Below, one piece after another: positions 32,050-42,469 of a stretch of 64,000 nucleotides of DNA (its first letter is position 1; the number at the start of each line of letters is the position of its first letter). A model generated the notes under the pieces. The model saw only the letters and a program-made list of their open reading frames with translations. It made no database searches and was not told the DNA's origin. This DNA is from Micrasema longulum (lineage: Eukaryota; Arthropoda; Insecta; Trichoptera; Brachycentridae). The stretch spans positions 1 through 64,000 of the forward strand of contig JAGVSM010000440.1 of assembly GCA_022494885.1 (NCBI GenBank), given 5' to 3'. A program made the translations under genes and the position numbers.

Positions 32050-32370
32050 ATTTAACAAAATATTTTTACTTTTATAATTAACATTCTACTGTTAAAAATA
32101 ATATTTAAACATCTTTTATAAAGGTTGTCTGAGTCTTTTGTTTAGTTTTGTCTGGTAGTTTATTGTATAATTTCAGTCCATGGTTTATTAGTCTCGATTG
32201 TCCTTTTCTCGTTTTAAAAGGTTGTATATGATATTTTTCTGATATTCTCGTATTGTGTTCATGTTTACTACAGTTTTTTTCAAGTTTTAATTCTTCTCTC
32301 CCGAAACTATAGTAGTGTACTTGTAAAATAATAAAATTGTGTAAATGTTTTATTTTCATAATAATTTATA
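32050..32370 (-). pseudogene. Jockey/CR1-like reverse transcriptase C-terminus (family J9)
   Basis: Minus-strand frame: VHYYSFGREELKLEKN, HEHNTRISEKYHIQP, GQSRLINHGLKLYNKLPD, TKQKTQTTFIKDV and stop at 32105. The H..NTR...... and G.KLYN.LP blocks are typical of the tail. A 3' scrap of the same family is at 39240-39302. Confidence 0.6.
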
Positions 32371-32499
32371 ATGAAGTGTTACGAAGTAAATGCCGATTCA
32401 ATTAAAAAATGTTAAGCTTATACGTCATGCGAAAGCAAATTTTCTGCCCTACAAGATAGTGCGTATGCTTTTTTTAAATTTTAATTTATTTAAAAACAC

Positions 32500-32720
32500 T
32501 AACGGATTACATTCAGTGCAATGGTGAATGTTACACAATGTGTAAAGTGGCCACTTAAACCAGCCATCGACAGGTCATAAGCCCTGTAGATGCATAGACT
32601 TCTATATTACCTTCTCTTAAATGTTCTTCATCTCTCTTGTAATATCTTAATATAAACAGCTCCTCAGGGAGTTGAATCCAGTCCTTGTTTACAAAAATTT
32701 GGACAAATTCAAAATATTGT
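32500..32720 (+). repeat. Repeat family C, partial copy
   Basis: AATGGTGAATGTTACACAAT, GTGGCCACTTAAACCAGCC, CTCCTCAGGGAGTTGAATCC and TTGGACAAATTCAAAATATT in consensus order. Confidence 0.65.
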
Positions 32721-32749
32721 TGGTTAGTCTAGCTCTTATATAATTATTG

Positions 32750-32880
32750 AAATTAACCCTCAATGGAAATGGGAAACTAGAATCCCAACCGCCTGTGCGC
32801 TCTGTAGCAGCGAGGCGTGTCGCCCTTGGGGTGATTTTCACAAAAACGGCCATATATAAATTATCCAAAATAAAAAATAT
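32750..32880 (+). mobile_element. L2-type 3' UTR end
   Basis: One CTAGAATCCCAACCGCC...GCGCTCTGTAGC unit followed by CGCCCTTGGGGTGATTTTCA and TATAAATTATCC, as at 29080-29180. Confidence 0.6.
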
Positions 32881-33884
32881 GTAAAGCAAACGCTAACACA
32901 ATATCTTGTAGAGCAGAGAATTTTCTTTCGAATGACGTATAAATCTTTACCATTTCATTTTGATTTTCGTGCACATTTTTAAAGCTGAAAATGCGCCTTA
33001 TGTTTAAGATCAATTATCTCAGTTTGAGGTCTGGGAGACATAACACATGGTCGTTTGTTGTTTCAGCTTGGGTTTATATTATATTCACAAAGAGGATTTT
33101 TAATTTTATCAAATGATACTACCAATTCTAACTCATGCACATGTCTAGGAACAATCGACCGTAGTTATGCAGAAAGCAGGGGCGAACCGTGTATAAAAGC
33201 GATTATGCACAGCTTACCATTATATTTGACTGACCATAATAATGTTTTATTGTAACTTTATTTACAGAAAAACAAATAAACAATTAACATTTATTTTAAA
33301 TCATTTCCACCGTTTGTATTTTTATCCGAATATAAATATAAATGTTAATAAAGCGCGCCCAGCGCCTGCGGTGAGCAAAGAAACTAGCCAATTATTCCAG
33401 CTTATTTTTTCGTACAAATAAGTGTACTATATTTTAAATGTATTAACCCCAGTGCGGGTTTTTTCTCCTAGATTAAACTTGCAGAGTACACAAATTATTT
33501 GAAGATTCTTGATTTGGAAAACAGTATTTCAAACATTGTTCTTAAGGACTATTTTCTTTGAGATGGTACTTTTGATATAAGACCATAATTACTTTCATGC
33601 GTCATATTGCAGGACATATAGCTCTCCACGCGGCCGTTTTTAGCACTGGTAATTACTAGAACAATGCGGCCAGTTGACATTTCAATTGTATACCTAATAT
33701 CGACTGAATTCATAGTGGTATTTTTGTTTATTTTTTAATGATATATATATTAAATTAATGGATAATATATCTATATAATATAATATATTACGAAGTTACA
33801 TCGTTTGAATTGATTTCATGGATGAGAGTTGTTGTATCACACAGAACCACTGAAAAATATCAATTTATAGTATATATAACAACA
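32881..33884. other. Unassigned
   Basis: About 1 kb of mostly AT-rich DNA. A less AT-rich patch at 33130-33220 and a GCGCGCCCAGCGCCTGCGG patch near 33352 show no frame of note. Confidence 0.35.
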
Positions 33885-34165
33885 ACAACAACAAACCATC
33901 ACGCCGTTTCCCCGTAGGGGTAGGCAGAGAGGATAGAACGCCATAACACTCTATCTTGGCATACAGACCTCGCTTCCTCTACATTCATACATCTTCTCAT
34001 GCACGCACGTCGATTATTCCTACTTTTGACATGTCCATCTTCAAGTATTTGATGGACTTGATCGTGCCATGTCTTTCTCGGTCTTCCTCGTTTTCTGCAT
34101 CCATCAACATTTGCATCGTAGATCCTTTTAGTCGTTCTTTCGCTGTCCATTCGCTCTACTTTTTT
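33885..34165 (-). pseudogene. RTE-type fragment, C-terminus with (GTT)n tail
   Basis: Minus strand: MDSERTTKRIYDANVDGCRK, RGRPRKTWHDQVHQ, SRNNRRACMRRCMNVEEARS, LWRSILSAYPYGETA and stop at 33899. The element's tail on the minus strand is GTTTGTTGTTGTTGTTGT, so the terminal simple repeat is (GTT)n here rather than (GTTT)n. Confidence 0.8.
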
Positions 34166-34270
34166 TAGTATATATTACTTACATTATATTATGTACCTCC
34201 TTTGTAGGTACAAATATATGATATTTTTTATAGCTTACCTGTAAATAAAATCACCATTCGCCACTAGCAG

Positions 34271-34946
34271 AGAGTGTCTATACGATATAATGCTACAATT
34301 TCAGATCCCTCCAAAACTGACAACACTTGTCGAATCAACCATGTCAGACTTAAGATGTCGGGTCAAGAAAGACGGAAAACTAGCGGGAGAATTCGCAGTA
34401 TCCCAGGGATTAAAACAGGGAGACGGCCTGGCCTCAACTCTTTTTAATATTGCGCTCGAACATGTTATAAGAGGAACTCTGATAGACACTAGCAACAATA
34501 TTTATTATGAGAGTAACCAACTTGTCGGATATGCGGACGATATCAACATTGGCGCGAGATCAATAATAGCCATTGAAGAGGTCTTTGATCCCTTGGAAAC
34601 AGCTGCACGAGATGTGGGACTGCAAATCAATGCTGAGAAAACAAAAATAATGACAGAGCAGAATCCCATCGCACAGAGCAAAAGGCAGTGTCCAATGAAA
34701 GATAATTACTTCTTCGAAGTGGTCGAGCAATTCACCTACCCGGGCTCCAGTATGATAGAAAACAGTGAGGATCCAACAGAAATCAGAAAAAGACTCACAG
34801 CAGCCAACAAAACATACCTTTCTTCGCTGCCAGCGTTCTAATCCCGTAAATTTCACAGAAAAACCAAAATTACCATTTACAAAACAATTATACGCACTGT
34901 ATTGGCATATGGGTGTGAGGCGCTCACACTGACAGTAAACATGGCT
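34271..34946 (+). pseudogene. RTE-type reverse transcriptase, palm region (third family)
   Basis: Frame from about 34271: ECLYDIMLQFQIPPKLTTL, then VESTMSDLRCRVKKDG, SQGLKQGDGLASTLFNIALE, the catalytic VGYADDINIGAR near 34530-34560, GLQINAEKTKIMT and VVEQFTYPGSSM. One in-frame stop (34839-34841) follows, then HRKTKITIYKTIIRTVLAYG and CEALTLTVN up to 34945. The YADD motif is intact and only one stop breaks about 225 codons, so this is one of the better preserved palms. It is cut abruptly at about 34946 by an opposite-strand RTE piece. Confidence 0.8.
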
Positions 34947-35290
34947 TCGGTTCTGCCTGCTTTTGACATAACCAGACTTAAGATTTTGGTTCATCGGATC
35001 ATGCCACGTCTTCCTCGGTCGTCCTCGTCTCACGTTACCGTTCATTTTCGCCATATATACTTGTTTTACCATTCTTTCGTCGTCCATTCGTTCTACATGA
35101 CCGAACCGTCTCAGAGACCCACTCTTAATATTATCAATTATACCTGACTCAGATTTACACTCTCGCCTGATTTAATCATTCGCAACCCTGTCATACATTG
35201 ATTTCCCACACATTCGTCTAAGAGATCGCATTTCAACCGCGTTCACGCGGCTTCCATTCTTCCTCTGCCATTTCCATGTTTTATTTCCTT
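34947..35290 (-). pseudogene. RTE-type fragment in opposite orientation
   Basis: Minus-strand reading: RRSLRRFGHVERMDDERMVK, QVYMAKMNGNVRRGRPRKTW, then SGYVKSRQNR. It lacks the YPYG terminus because it stops at the junction near 34946. Closest to 63765-64000. Confidence 0.7.
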
Positions 35291-35989
35291 ACATATATGT
35301 TGGGACTAGGTGTATAGATGTGTTTGTGTGTATGAGGGAGTAAGTGTGAGCATCATTAAATAGCAAGTGAGATCGTATCGCAGCCAGAAAGAATGAGTCT
35401 TAATTTATTTTTAAATAAATTAAGGGGCGTGTTAAATGTATCAATAGATGAAAAAAAGCATAGTTTGAGCAAGAATATATAGATAGAGGAAAGAGTGTTG
35501 TGTATAGTTGGCGCTACAGACTGGCAGATGGAATAAATACTTATTTCTTGTCACGCGAAAGGGGACATTAAGATTAATTTTTGAGAGTAGGTTAAAAGAG
35601 CCTACTAATCTCTGTTTCACTTGTTTATGGATAGCTGCTTTCTGAATAACTACGTTCGATTGTCTGACACACCAACCCTATTGTTTGAACATCTTGACTT
35701 AAATTCTGCCGACGAGCTACAAATTCGAATGTGAGACACCCCCATCACGGGGAGGGGTATTAAGGGTAGAAGGGGTAGTCACTGAGACTTGTCGGGATAA
35801 CTTACGCAAGGTGGTGAAACACAATGCGGGGGCGCCGCCGTACATACATTACGGCCTGTTTAATATGTATAATAAATACCGACGACGTATAAATCGGTAG
35901 ACACGTTATTCCCCTAAATCATGCCATTCTAAATTTAGAATCGCATGCAATAAAGCAAAACGAAGGGATAAGATCACGATATGTACAAA
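35291..35989. other. Unassigned
   Basis: A GT-rich start (35300-35350) recalls non-LTR 3' UTRs seen elsewhere. A GACACCCCCATCACGGGGAGG segment near 35735 and GGTGGTGAAACACAATGCGG near 35811 were not matched. Confidence 0.3.
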
Positions 35990-36112
35990 CAGTAGTTCAG
36001 TCACAAATAACTATCGACGTGCTAATACGCGATTTCTCACCACTGTTGTTTATCGTATTCGCGATCACAATGCAACATTCGTGAACACCTAATATTAAAT
36101 GTCAAAATATTT
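35990..36112 (+). repeat. Repeat family B, interrupted copy, left half
   Basis: Runs from GTCACAAATAACTATCGACG to TAAATGTCAAAATATTTA, where it breaks; the right half resumes at 36350. Confidence 0.6.
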
Positions 36113-36349
36113 ACAAGTAATCAATTTAAAAATTCCTGTAATAAAAAAAAAAATGTTTTCATACAAAATATCATCTCATACATTCAAAGTTTGAATGAGG
36201 TATTTTATTTTATTTTATTTGGGAAATCAACAGTTCTACATACATATTTGTAGTAAACAAACAGATATAGTGTATAAACTCAGAACTAATAACAGATTTC
36301 CACAAAGTATACAAAGTTAGTAAAGAAAATATATTACATATTAAATAAA
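36113..36349 (-). mobile_element. Jockey-like J5 3' end inserted in repeat B
   Basis: Bases 36197-36349 are the reverse complement of the last ~150 bp of J5 (compare 37280-37430): TTTATTTGGGAAATCAACAG, ACAGATATAGTGTATAAACT and TTTCCACAAAGTATACAAAG. The minus-sense tail is a (TAAAA)n-type run at 36200-36220. The 85 bp before it are unassigned. Confidence 0.6.
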
Positions 36350-36440
36350 ATCGCGACGTACAATCCTGCTGCGCAAACACATATTTGAATTTCACCGGTG
36401 GAAATATGGAAAATATTTCAAAACTGCTATTTTTATTTAT
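36350..36440 (+). repeat. Repeat family B, interrupted copy, right half
   Basis: Resumes with CGCGACGTACAATCCTGCTG and ends with CAAAACTGCTATTTTTATTT as in the other copies. A few bases (CGTTT) between the halves are missing. Confidence 0.6.
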
Positions 36441-36775
36441 TTATTTACTATGGTATTTATCGCATTACGCCGGTGGTTGGCGAGCCAAATGTCAAGAAAA
36501 GCATTCGCCATAGTAATTGTAATTAAATTTTCACTTTTTTGTATTAGATACTTCTAACTATTTTGTAAATGCAATACATTGTATTATTTTTTACAGTAAA
36601 CGCTGATTTTTCGTCAATGAACTGTATTTATTTACGAGGAAAACAAAAAACAAACCGACACGAGCGTTGACTCAGAGATTACACACGCGTTGACTTACGA
36701 CTGCGATAATATATTAAATAAATAAATATTCAAAACAAATTTATAAAGTACCTTAAATACAAAACCGGTATTTCT
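36441..36775. other. Unassigned
   Basis: Nothing recognised. Confidence 0.3.
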
Positions 36776-37435
36776 TATGTATCTACTCTCACTGTCTCCA
36801 CCTTCCATGGAATCATTTCTCTACAATACCGCAGAGTGTGTGCGGACCAACTACTGCTTTACAAAATTGTGACAGGAATGGTTGACTGTACAGAGCTGCT
36901 TGGTTTAATAACAATACATGTGCCAGCCAGGATTTGTAGACGGTACCACCTGTTTCATGTACCAACAAGTAAAACATCGTATGTTAAAAATGCTTTTTTT
37001 CGTAGGACTTTTTCAATGTACAATACAAAATTTAAAAATATAGATTACACAAACATCACTCTGTCAGATTTAAAATTTACACTAAAAATGTATTATGTAA
37101 CTTAGTAGACATTATAATAATAAATATGTACATCTCCCCTCCCCTCCTTATCCTCTCTTCAAGCATTTTGTCCTTATCCCGCCCAATTTACAGTAACTTA
37201 ATGATCTTAAAATAAATATTCAAAAAATCTTTGATTATTGAGTACATGAAAATAACATTTTTATATGTATAAATTGTACGTATTTATTTGATATGTAATA
37301 TATTTTCTTTACTAACTTTATATACTATGTGGAAATCTGTTATTATTTCTGAGTTTATACACTATATCTGTTTGTTTACTAAAAATATGTATGTAGAACT
37401 GTTGATTTCCCTAATAAAATAAAAATAAATAAAAT
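36776..37435 (+). pseudogene. Jockey-like reverse transcriptase tail and 3' UTR (family J5)
   Basis: Open reading continues from about 36781 to a stop at 37103-37105: TLTVSTFHGIISLQYRRVCA, DQLLLYKIVTGMVDCTELLG, ITIHVPARICRRYHLFHVPT, KTSYVKNAFFRRTFSMYN and LSDLKFTLKMYYVT. '.DL.LLYK+..G.+DC.ELL..I...VPAR  ..LFHVP...T.Y.KN....R....YN' is the Jockey/CR1 tail. The UTR ends in CCCTAATAAAATAAAAATAA. A sister copy on the minus strand is 50640-51290. Confidence 0.75.
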
Positions 37436-37528
37436 AACTTGAGCATGTTCATTATTGTTCATTGTGATCGCTCAAATGCTTATCATGTTTTTAAGCACGT
37501 TATTTGTGATTGAGCTACTGGAACCTCG
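37436..37528 (-). repeat. Repeat family B, small fragment
   Basis: GCACGTTATTTGTGATTGAG and CTACTG match the start of family B in reverse (compare 3570-3595). Confidence 0.5.
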
Positions 37529-37671
37529 GTTAACACTTTTCGAAATAACACGATCCGAGAAAGGGGAAATATCACATACTTTAAATACGTAATAAATTAC
37601 ACATATTGCAAATACGGATAAGAGCACGTGTTAAACGAATTTAGAAAATTAAATTAAATTTTAAAAATCAA

Positions 37672-37728
37672 TACGGATATTGCGGAGAAATGTTTTCATA
37701 GATAATTTTCAAAACAAAATTGTTAAAA
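37672..37728 (+). mobile_element. Jockey-like J3 C-terminal scrap
   Basis: Reads MRRNVFIDNFQNKIVKN; compare RRNVFIHNFKKEMIEKY at 49930-49990 (minus). Confidence 0.5.
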
Positions 37729-37734
37729 ATACAA

Positions 37735-37842
37735 ACAAACAAACTAACAAACCATCACATCGTTTCCCTGTAAGGGTGTGGAGAGAAGATAGAACGTCAT
37801 ATCATACTGATCTGGCTTCCTCTACATTAATACATCTTCTCT
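37735..37842 (-). mobile_element. RTE 3' terminal scrap with mixed simple tail
   Basis: CCATCACATCGTTTCCCTGTA is the minus-sense 3' terminus of the main RTE family, preceded on its outer side by AAACAAACAAACTAACAAA. It fades after CTTCTCT near 37840. Confidence 0.6.
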
Positions 37843-38455
37843 TTATTTTTTATTTATTTATTGGGGATATCAACAGTAATATATGTAACAAAAGTGCAAC
37901 AAATAAAATATACAGAGAATAAAACCAATGACAGATATCCACAGAAATACATGAAATACACGTACAATACATACTAGTGTGTTTGTGTGAGTGTAAGTGA
38001 GTGAGAGGGTAGGTGAGTGGGTGTTATATTGGAATGAGAGTGGACATGTGTGTAAATATTGCACAAGTGTCAAGTATCGAAAATACAAATATATTAAAAA
38101 TATTAAGAATTAGATATAAAATATAATAAAATAAAATAAAATAAGATAAGATAAAATAAGACTTTATTATTGAAACTAAGTATAAGACAAAAAAGTATGT
38201 TTTAAGACGCGCATTTAAAATGTTATTTTTTAACAATCAAATGGATCAATAAGGGGAAAGTTCAAATTATATTCACTAACAAAACGTGTAAGTGGAGAGT
38301 TCTGGGCATAGTTCGTACGAACTGCTGGCACATGAAATAGAGAGCTCGACGTGTGACGGGTGCGGTAGCCGGGGACATTTAATGATAACTCCGACAAAAG
38401 AGCCGGACTATCAAGGCGTCCACTAAGTATGTCATGAAGCACCCCCATGTCCAAC
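37843..38455 (-). pseudogene. Jockey-like reverse transcriptase tail and 3' UTR (family J2)
   Basis: Minus-strand frame: MGVLHDILSGRLDSPALLSE, LSLNVPGYRTRHTSSSLFHV, PAVRTNYAQNSPLTRFVSEY and stop at 38230. The 3' UTR on the minus strand holds CACTCACCTACCCTCTCACTC and ends near CAATAAATAAAAAATAAA (37845-37865). A sister copy on the plus strand is 56312-56768. Confidence 0.7.
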
Positions 38456-38690
38456 AGTATTGTACTCTTGCATGCGTGATTATTCTGACTTCTGATTTGT
38501 CCATCTTCAACAATTCACATCAATAATTTAATGAGCAAAATAGCAAAATTATGGAATCTTTTTTCAAAAATCAAAATTTGTTCCAAAAACGGCATTTTTT
38601 TTTATATACGAGTATGAAGCCTACGTTAAATCTAAAATGTTTATCACTATTAAAAATTTAAAAAGATTTGGAACATTAATTCAACAGTCC
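38456..38690. other. Unassigned
   Basis: A short RTE-like scrap (TTCTGATTTGTCCATCTTCAA near 38488) is possible. Nothing else. Confidence 0.3.
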
Positions 38691-38875
38691 ATCCTTAATA
38701 TTATAGACGCGAAAGTGTGATTGTTTGTGTGTCCTTCACATCTCAACGGAGCGACCGATCGACTTGATTTCTTGCACAGGGATATACCAGAGATATAGGA
38801 AGTGGACTAAAGAGACATGGTACGATCGATTTATAAAAAAAATCTACATAAAAGATGACAGAGGAAAGGGTTGAC
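38691..38875 (+). mobile_element. Helitron-like 5' region
   Basis: TCCTTAATATTATAGACGCGAAAGTGTG opens the segment in two overlapping pieces (TCCTTAATATTATAGACGCG, then AAAGTGTGATTGTTTGTGTG), followed by CAACGGAGCGACCGATCGAC. This lay-out is common at the 5' end of insect Helitrons and related non-autonomous elements. The 3' end is not found. Confidence 0.4.
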
Positions 38876-38985
38876 GAAACATGAATATTTAACCATAGGC
38901 AGAGTGGTGAATATAACCGTGTGTAAAGCGGCCACTTAAACCAGTCGATGACACGCCATGAGCCTTGTAAATACTAAAACTTCCG
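38876..38985 (+). repeat. Repeat family C fragment
   Basis: Contains GGCAGAGTGGTGAATATAAC, GCGGCCACTTAAACCAGTCG and GCCTTGTAAATACTAAAACT in family C order. Confidence 0.6.
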
Positions 38986-39000
38986 AAATTTTTTGTATTT

Positions 39001-39182
39001 TTTTATTTTTTTTAAAGAAATAACCCGCTAAGCCTCAATTTTGAGGCTTGTCAGAAAGTAGGATAGAGGGGATATGGAAGGAGGTAATAAATACACCACA
39101 ACACCCAGACCAATTGAGAAAAAAAATCTTTCTTGGAACTTTTTTCTTGCAACTGGCGAGAATCGAACCCGCGACGCCAGTC
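39001..39182 (-). mobile_element. tRNA-derived SINE, 5'-truncated copy
   Basis: Reverse complement of the SINE at 59475-59694: GGGTTCGATTC box region, GCCAGTTGCAAGAAAAAAG, the CAATTGGTCTGGGTGTTGTG block, GCCTCAAAATTGAGGCTTAG and a T/A-rich tail near 39001. The A-box half is missing beyond 39182. Confidence 0.75.
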
Positions 39183-39239
39183 AAATCTGAAATTGATTTA
39201 TTTATAAACCTTTACATAACATTCGTTTAACCAAATATT

Positions 39240-39302
39240 TTTTCTTTTTAAATTCATATTCTTTCAACATTTTTGTAAAGGTTGTCTGAGTCTTCTATTT
39301 AG
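39240..39302 (-). mobile_element. Jockey-like J9 3' scrap
   Basis: TTGTAAAGGTTGTCTGAGTC matches 32120-32140. Confidence 0.45.
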
Positions 39303-39650
39303 GCTGCAATTATATTGTAGCTGCAAGACGTGTTGTAATCTTACTCCTTTTTATTACTCATATTATTTTATTTTTTCAGTATCATTAATACACTAAATTT
39401 ATTTGTCAATTTTTAAAATGTGTAAATGGGGGCTAAATTTCTAACTGTCTATGGGCTCTGTAGCTGCAAGACGTCCTGTAATCTAGCTCCTATCTGTTAT
39501 AATTTTTTATTGATCTTAATTGAAAACGAGGAACTAGAATCCCAACCGTCCATGCGCTCTGTAGCTGCACGACGTACTGGGATATTTATTAATTGTACAG
39601 CGCCCTTGAGGTGATTTTCACAAAAATGGCGCTATATGAATTATTCAATT
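39303..39650 (+). mobile_element. L2-type 3' UTR with tandem units
   Basis: GTAGCTGCAAGACG / GTAGCTGCACGACG occurs at about 39316, 39461 and 39560 with GCTCTGTAGC and AATCTAGCTCC neighbours. The terminal stem AGCGCC...GGCGCT is at 39599-39633. Sister of 28800-29180. Confidence 0.65.
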
Positions 39651-40269
39651 ATATAATAAAGAGGGATTTTTCTGAGGAAAAGTCGTACGTGTTTTTGGTA
39701 ATAAATAATTTAAATTACAGGAAAACCTCGTAGGAGCAATCGTATTGTGACCATGTTTAATACTTTTTGTTCATGTTTGAATTCTTCGTCTACAATCACA
39801 CGAGTGGCTAATTTATAAATAAATTAAAATTTAACTCCCGTCAAAAATATTTTCCCTCTCTGTTTTAATTTCCAAAAAATTTCCACGTACATAATACGCA
39901 GGTATATAATAAAAACATTTGCTCTTGAATCTATTGCCATTCTCTTTGAAAATTCATCCATTGTCTCAGGCATTGTTCTGATGGGATCGCGCACCAAGGA
40001 CGACACTTGAACGAAATAGCCTACACTCCACAAAGAGGGACCGCACTTGTATCCTCAGAGGCCGCTAGTACCTACTTAAAAGTAGACATCTCTGTTCTTT
40101 ATTTATCTAAATGTACAATACAGCATAGCTGCCAATCACAATATACATATTGACATATCCTGCGTATAATATCGTAACCCACAAAACGCGATTATGAATA
40201 CGACAGTATAAATAGTGCAGCGAGAGATTTTTCGAAAAATATATGTAGATCAAGAATAACAATAATAAT
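39651..40269. other. Unassigned
   Basis: A family C-like TTTTCCCTCTCTGTTTTAAT scrap near 39848. Nothing else recognised. Confidence 0.3.
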
Positions 40270-40612
40270 GTTTGGTTGATTTATATAGCGCCACTTTTGT
40301 GAAAAATCACTTCAAAGGCGCTTTACAATTGTATACCTAAACTTACATTCTAACTAAACTAAATTTATATATTATATTTTCAGATTTAAAATTGAGGGTA
40401 TGATAGTCTAAAGATTTTAGTTGGGACTTGAACTGACTGGGACTGTCGATGATTCGTAAGTTTGAAGGCAATTGGTTCCAGGCAGAGGGGCCGGCGGCGG
40501 CAAAAGCACGATCTCCAAATCTAGTGTTTGGGGAGCGCCGGATTTCGACAAGTTTTCCTTTTCCTGAATCAAATGAATAAACGTAGTACTTTATATAATT
40601 GGTCCACATATT
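40270..40612 (-). pseudogene. L2-type reverse transcriptase end with 3' UTR
   Basis: Minus-strand frame: GKLVEIRRSPNTRFGDRAFA, AAGPSAWNQLPSNLRIID, SPSQFKSQLKSLDYHTL and stop. FGDRAF..AGPSAWN.LP is the classic L2 tail. The 3' UTR ends with AGCGCC...GGCGCT at 40287-40322 and TATATAAATCAACC. Strongly 5'-truncated. Confidence 0.75.
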
Positions 40613-40658
40613 ATTTATATTTCTATGTATTTCATTATTTTATTTTCGTTTTTTATTA

Positions 40659-41317
40659 TCTTTATATATATAATTCTTCTGTGCATGTGATGTCACTAAA
40701 CTCCTAAACGGCTTAATTGATTTACGTGTGGTTTTCAGAGAAATATAGATATTTGCGCTGTTAGTGTTTGTAGATATTAAAATCTTCAATCTAATATATT
40801 AAAAAGAAGTATGGAGGAAGTGTGTTTTATTCATCGATCTACCAGGGTTAAAAAGGGCTTTAAAAATAATATAAAAAAGTTGATTTTTGAATGTTTACAA
40901 ACGGCATTTGTTTTTTGTGGATCTCAATCAGATTCTTTCCTTAATTTCCTTATAATTTCTACCCATTTATTTATTTTTACTGGATTTTTGGTAATACTAA
41001 AATAATATTAAATTCAATACATTTTTAAACATCTTATTCCTACATAAGTACACCCCCCTGTTGATGAGAAGATCGTAGTTTGACGTTTGCAAAAAGAATG
41101 CCATATCTGAAAAAAAAAATTATGTTTTGGAATTCAACCATAAACAAGTACCTAGGTACCTACTTAAATTCAGTATTTGAGTATTAACAATTTTTAGTTT
41201 TGGAATTCAATCACAAACAAGTACCTAGGTACCTTACTTATCAATGAAAAGTATTTTTCCAAACTAGTAGCAGGCAAGCCAACGTTCGGGCAGGAAAACG
41301 TCTGTCGGGTCCGCTAG
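40659..41317 (+). mobile_element. Non-autonomous Helitron, apparently full length (659 bp)
   Basis: Starts TCTTTATATATATAATTC after an A (40658), followed by CTCCTAAACGGCTTAATTGA, a lay-out common at insect Helitron 5' ends. Ends ...GTCTGTCGGGTCCGCTAG with CTAG at 41314-41317 before T. Insertion between A and T, 5' TC and 3' CTRR are all Helitron rules. A GACAGAC-type hairpin upstream of the end was not clearly made out. The last 170 bp match 545-682. No Rep/Hel coding. Confidence 0.6.
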
Positions 41318-41514
41318 TATGTATATAGAATAAGCAAACTCGAAATATTTTGCGGTTGTTGTAAAAATGCACAAACGATTTTATACTTCTGGCAAGACGT
41401 TAAGTAAAATATCGTACGAATGACAAACGATATTGTTTATTTGACAATTGTAGTCTGCATTACTTCACGGGTTGTTTAAACCATCACGAAATGCAGACTG
41501 TAAATACACGTTAG
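41318..41514. other. Unassigned
   Basis: Nothing recognised. Confidence 0.3.
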
Positions 41515-41885
41515 AAGTTAATGCATAAAAAGCATATAGCTGCTAAACTGTCGATATGAACAGAAAAACAGATACATATCATCCGCAGAATTCGTATTCA
41601 GAAAGCGAATTGCTTTTTTAATGGGGGAATTCTGACTTGCATTAATGTGCGTGCTTCTGGGTGAATAAAACAGTGCATGAGATCTCGCTCTAGTATAATT
41701 ATTGGGAACATACAAATTAATTGCTTTCAGTAAATTTGGATTATATATACTTCCAGAAATCAGCTTATATAAATGTTTCCTAAGAAAAACTTCGACGACG
41801 AGCTTCGAGGGTGTTGTAATCCAGCGTCCCTGCTGGAAATAATGATGGATAATTAAAACTTTACGATATAAGTATTGCAAATATC
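41515..41885 (-). pseudogene. Jockey-like reverse transcriptase tail (family J3), copy 1
   Basis: Minus-strand frame to stop at 41518: KHLYKLISGSIYNPNLLKAI, NLYVPNNYTRARSHALFYSP, RSTHINASQNSPIKKAIRFL and DDMYLFFCSYRQFSSY. 'LYKLI.G.I..P.LL..I...VP....R...LF..P...T..N...P' is the Jockey/CR1 tail. Sister of 49910-50390. Confidence 0.7.
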
Positions 41886-42469
41886 ACTTTTGAAACTTAT
41901 TGTATTATGCTTCGTAAAAGACGTAAAGTAAAATATTGTTCGAATGACACACAACATTTTACATCGGTATTATTTTTAGAAAAAAAAATTTTTTTTTTGT
42001 AACATACGATATGTTAATCTGTTTTTTCTTGCTAAAACGGGCTCGTATAGGACAGACGCAATTACTCAATTCTAGACTATTCATATTATTATATATACAT
42101 AGATAGATAAGCCAATTACACACATTACATTTTTTTCCCATACATATATTTATTTACATAGAGATATAATTACAAAAATAAACTTTAGAAAAATACATCT
42201 TAAAATTAAGCTATAACATAAATTGGAAAAAATGCCCACAAAGACTTCAGCGTCTGATTTTTAATTTTTATTTGGTTAAAAATTTTTTAGTCTTTGGAAA
42301 ACATAAGATAAATATCTATGAATAGATATAGACATATACATGTATATGAACGGCATTTGAGTAGTCACATGTTATTATGGTAATATAAATATTATCGGTA
42401 ATTTCTGTGTTAAGAAATATTGTGATATTGTCGTGTGAGGTATGTTTGGCAGGGTTTGTATACATTTTT
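41886..42469. other. AT-rich, unassigned
   Basis: Nothing recognised. Confidence 0.35.
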
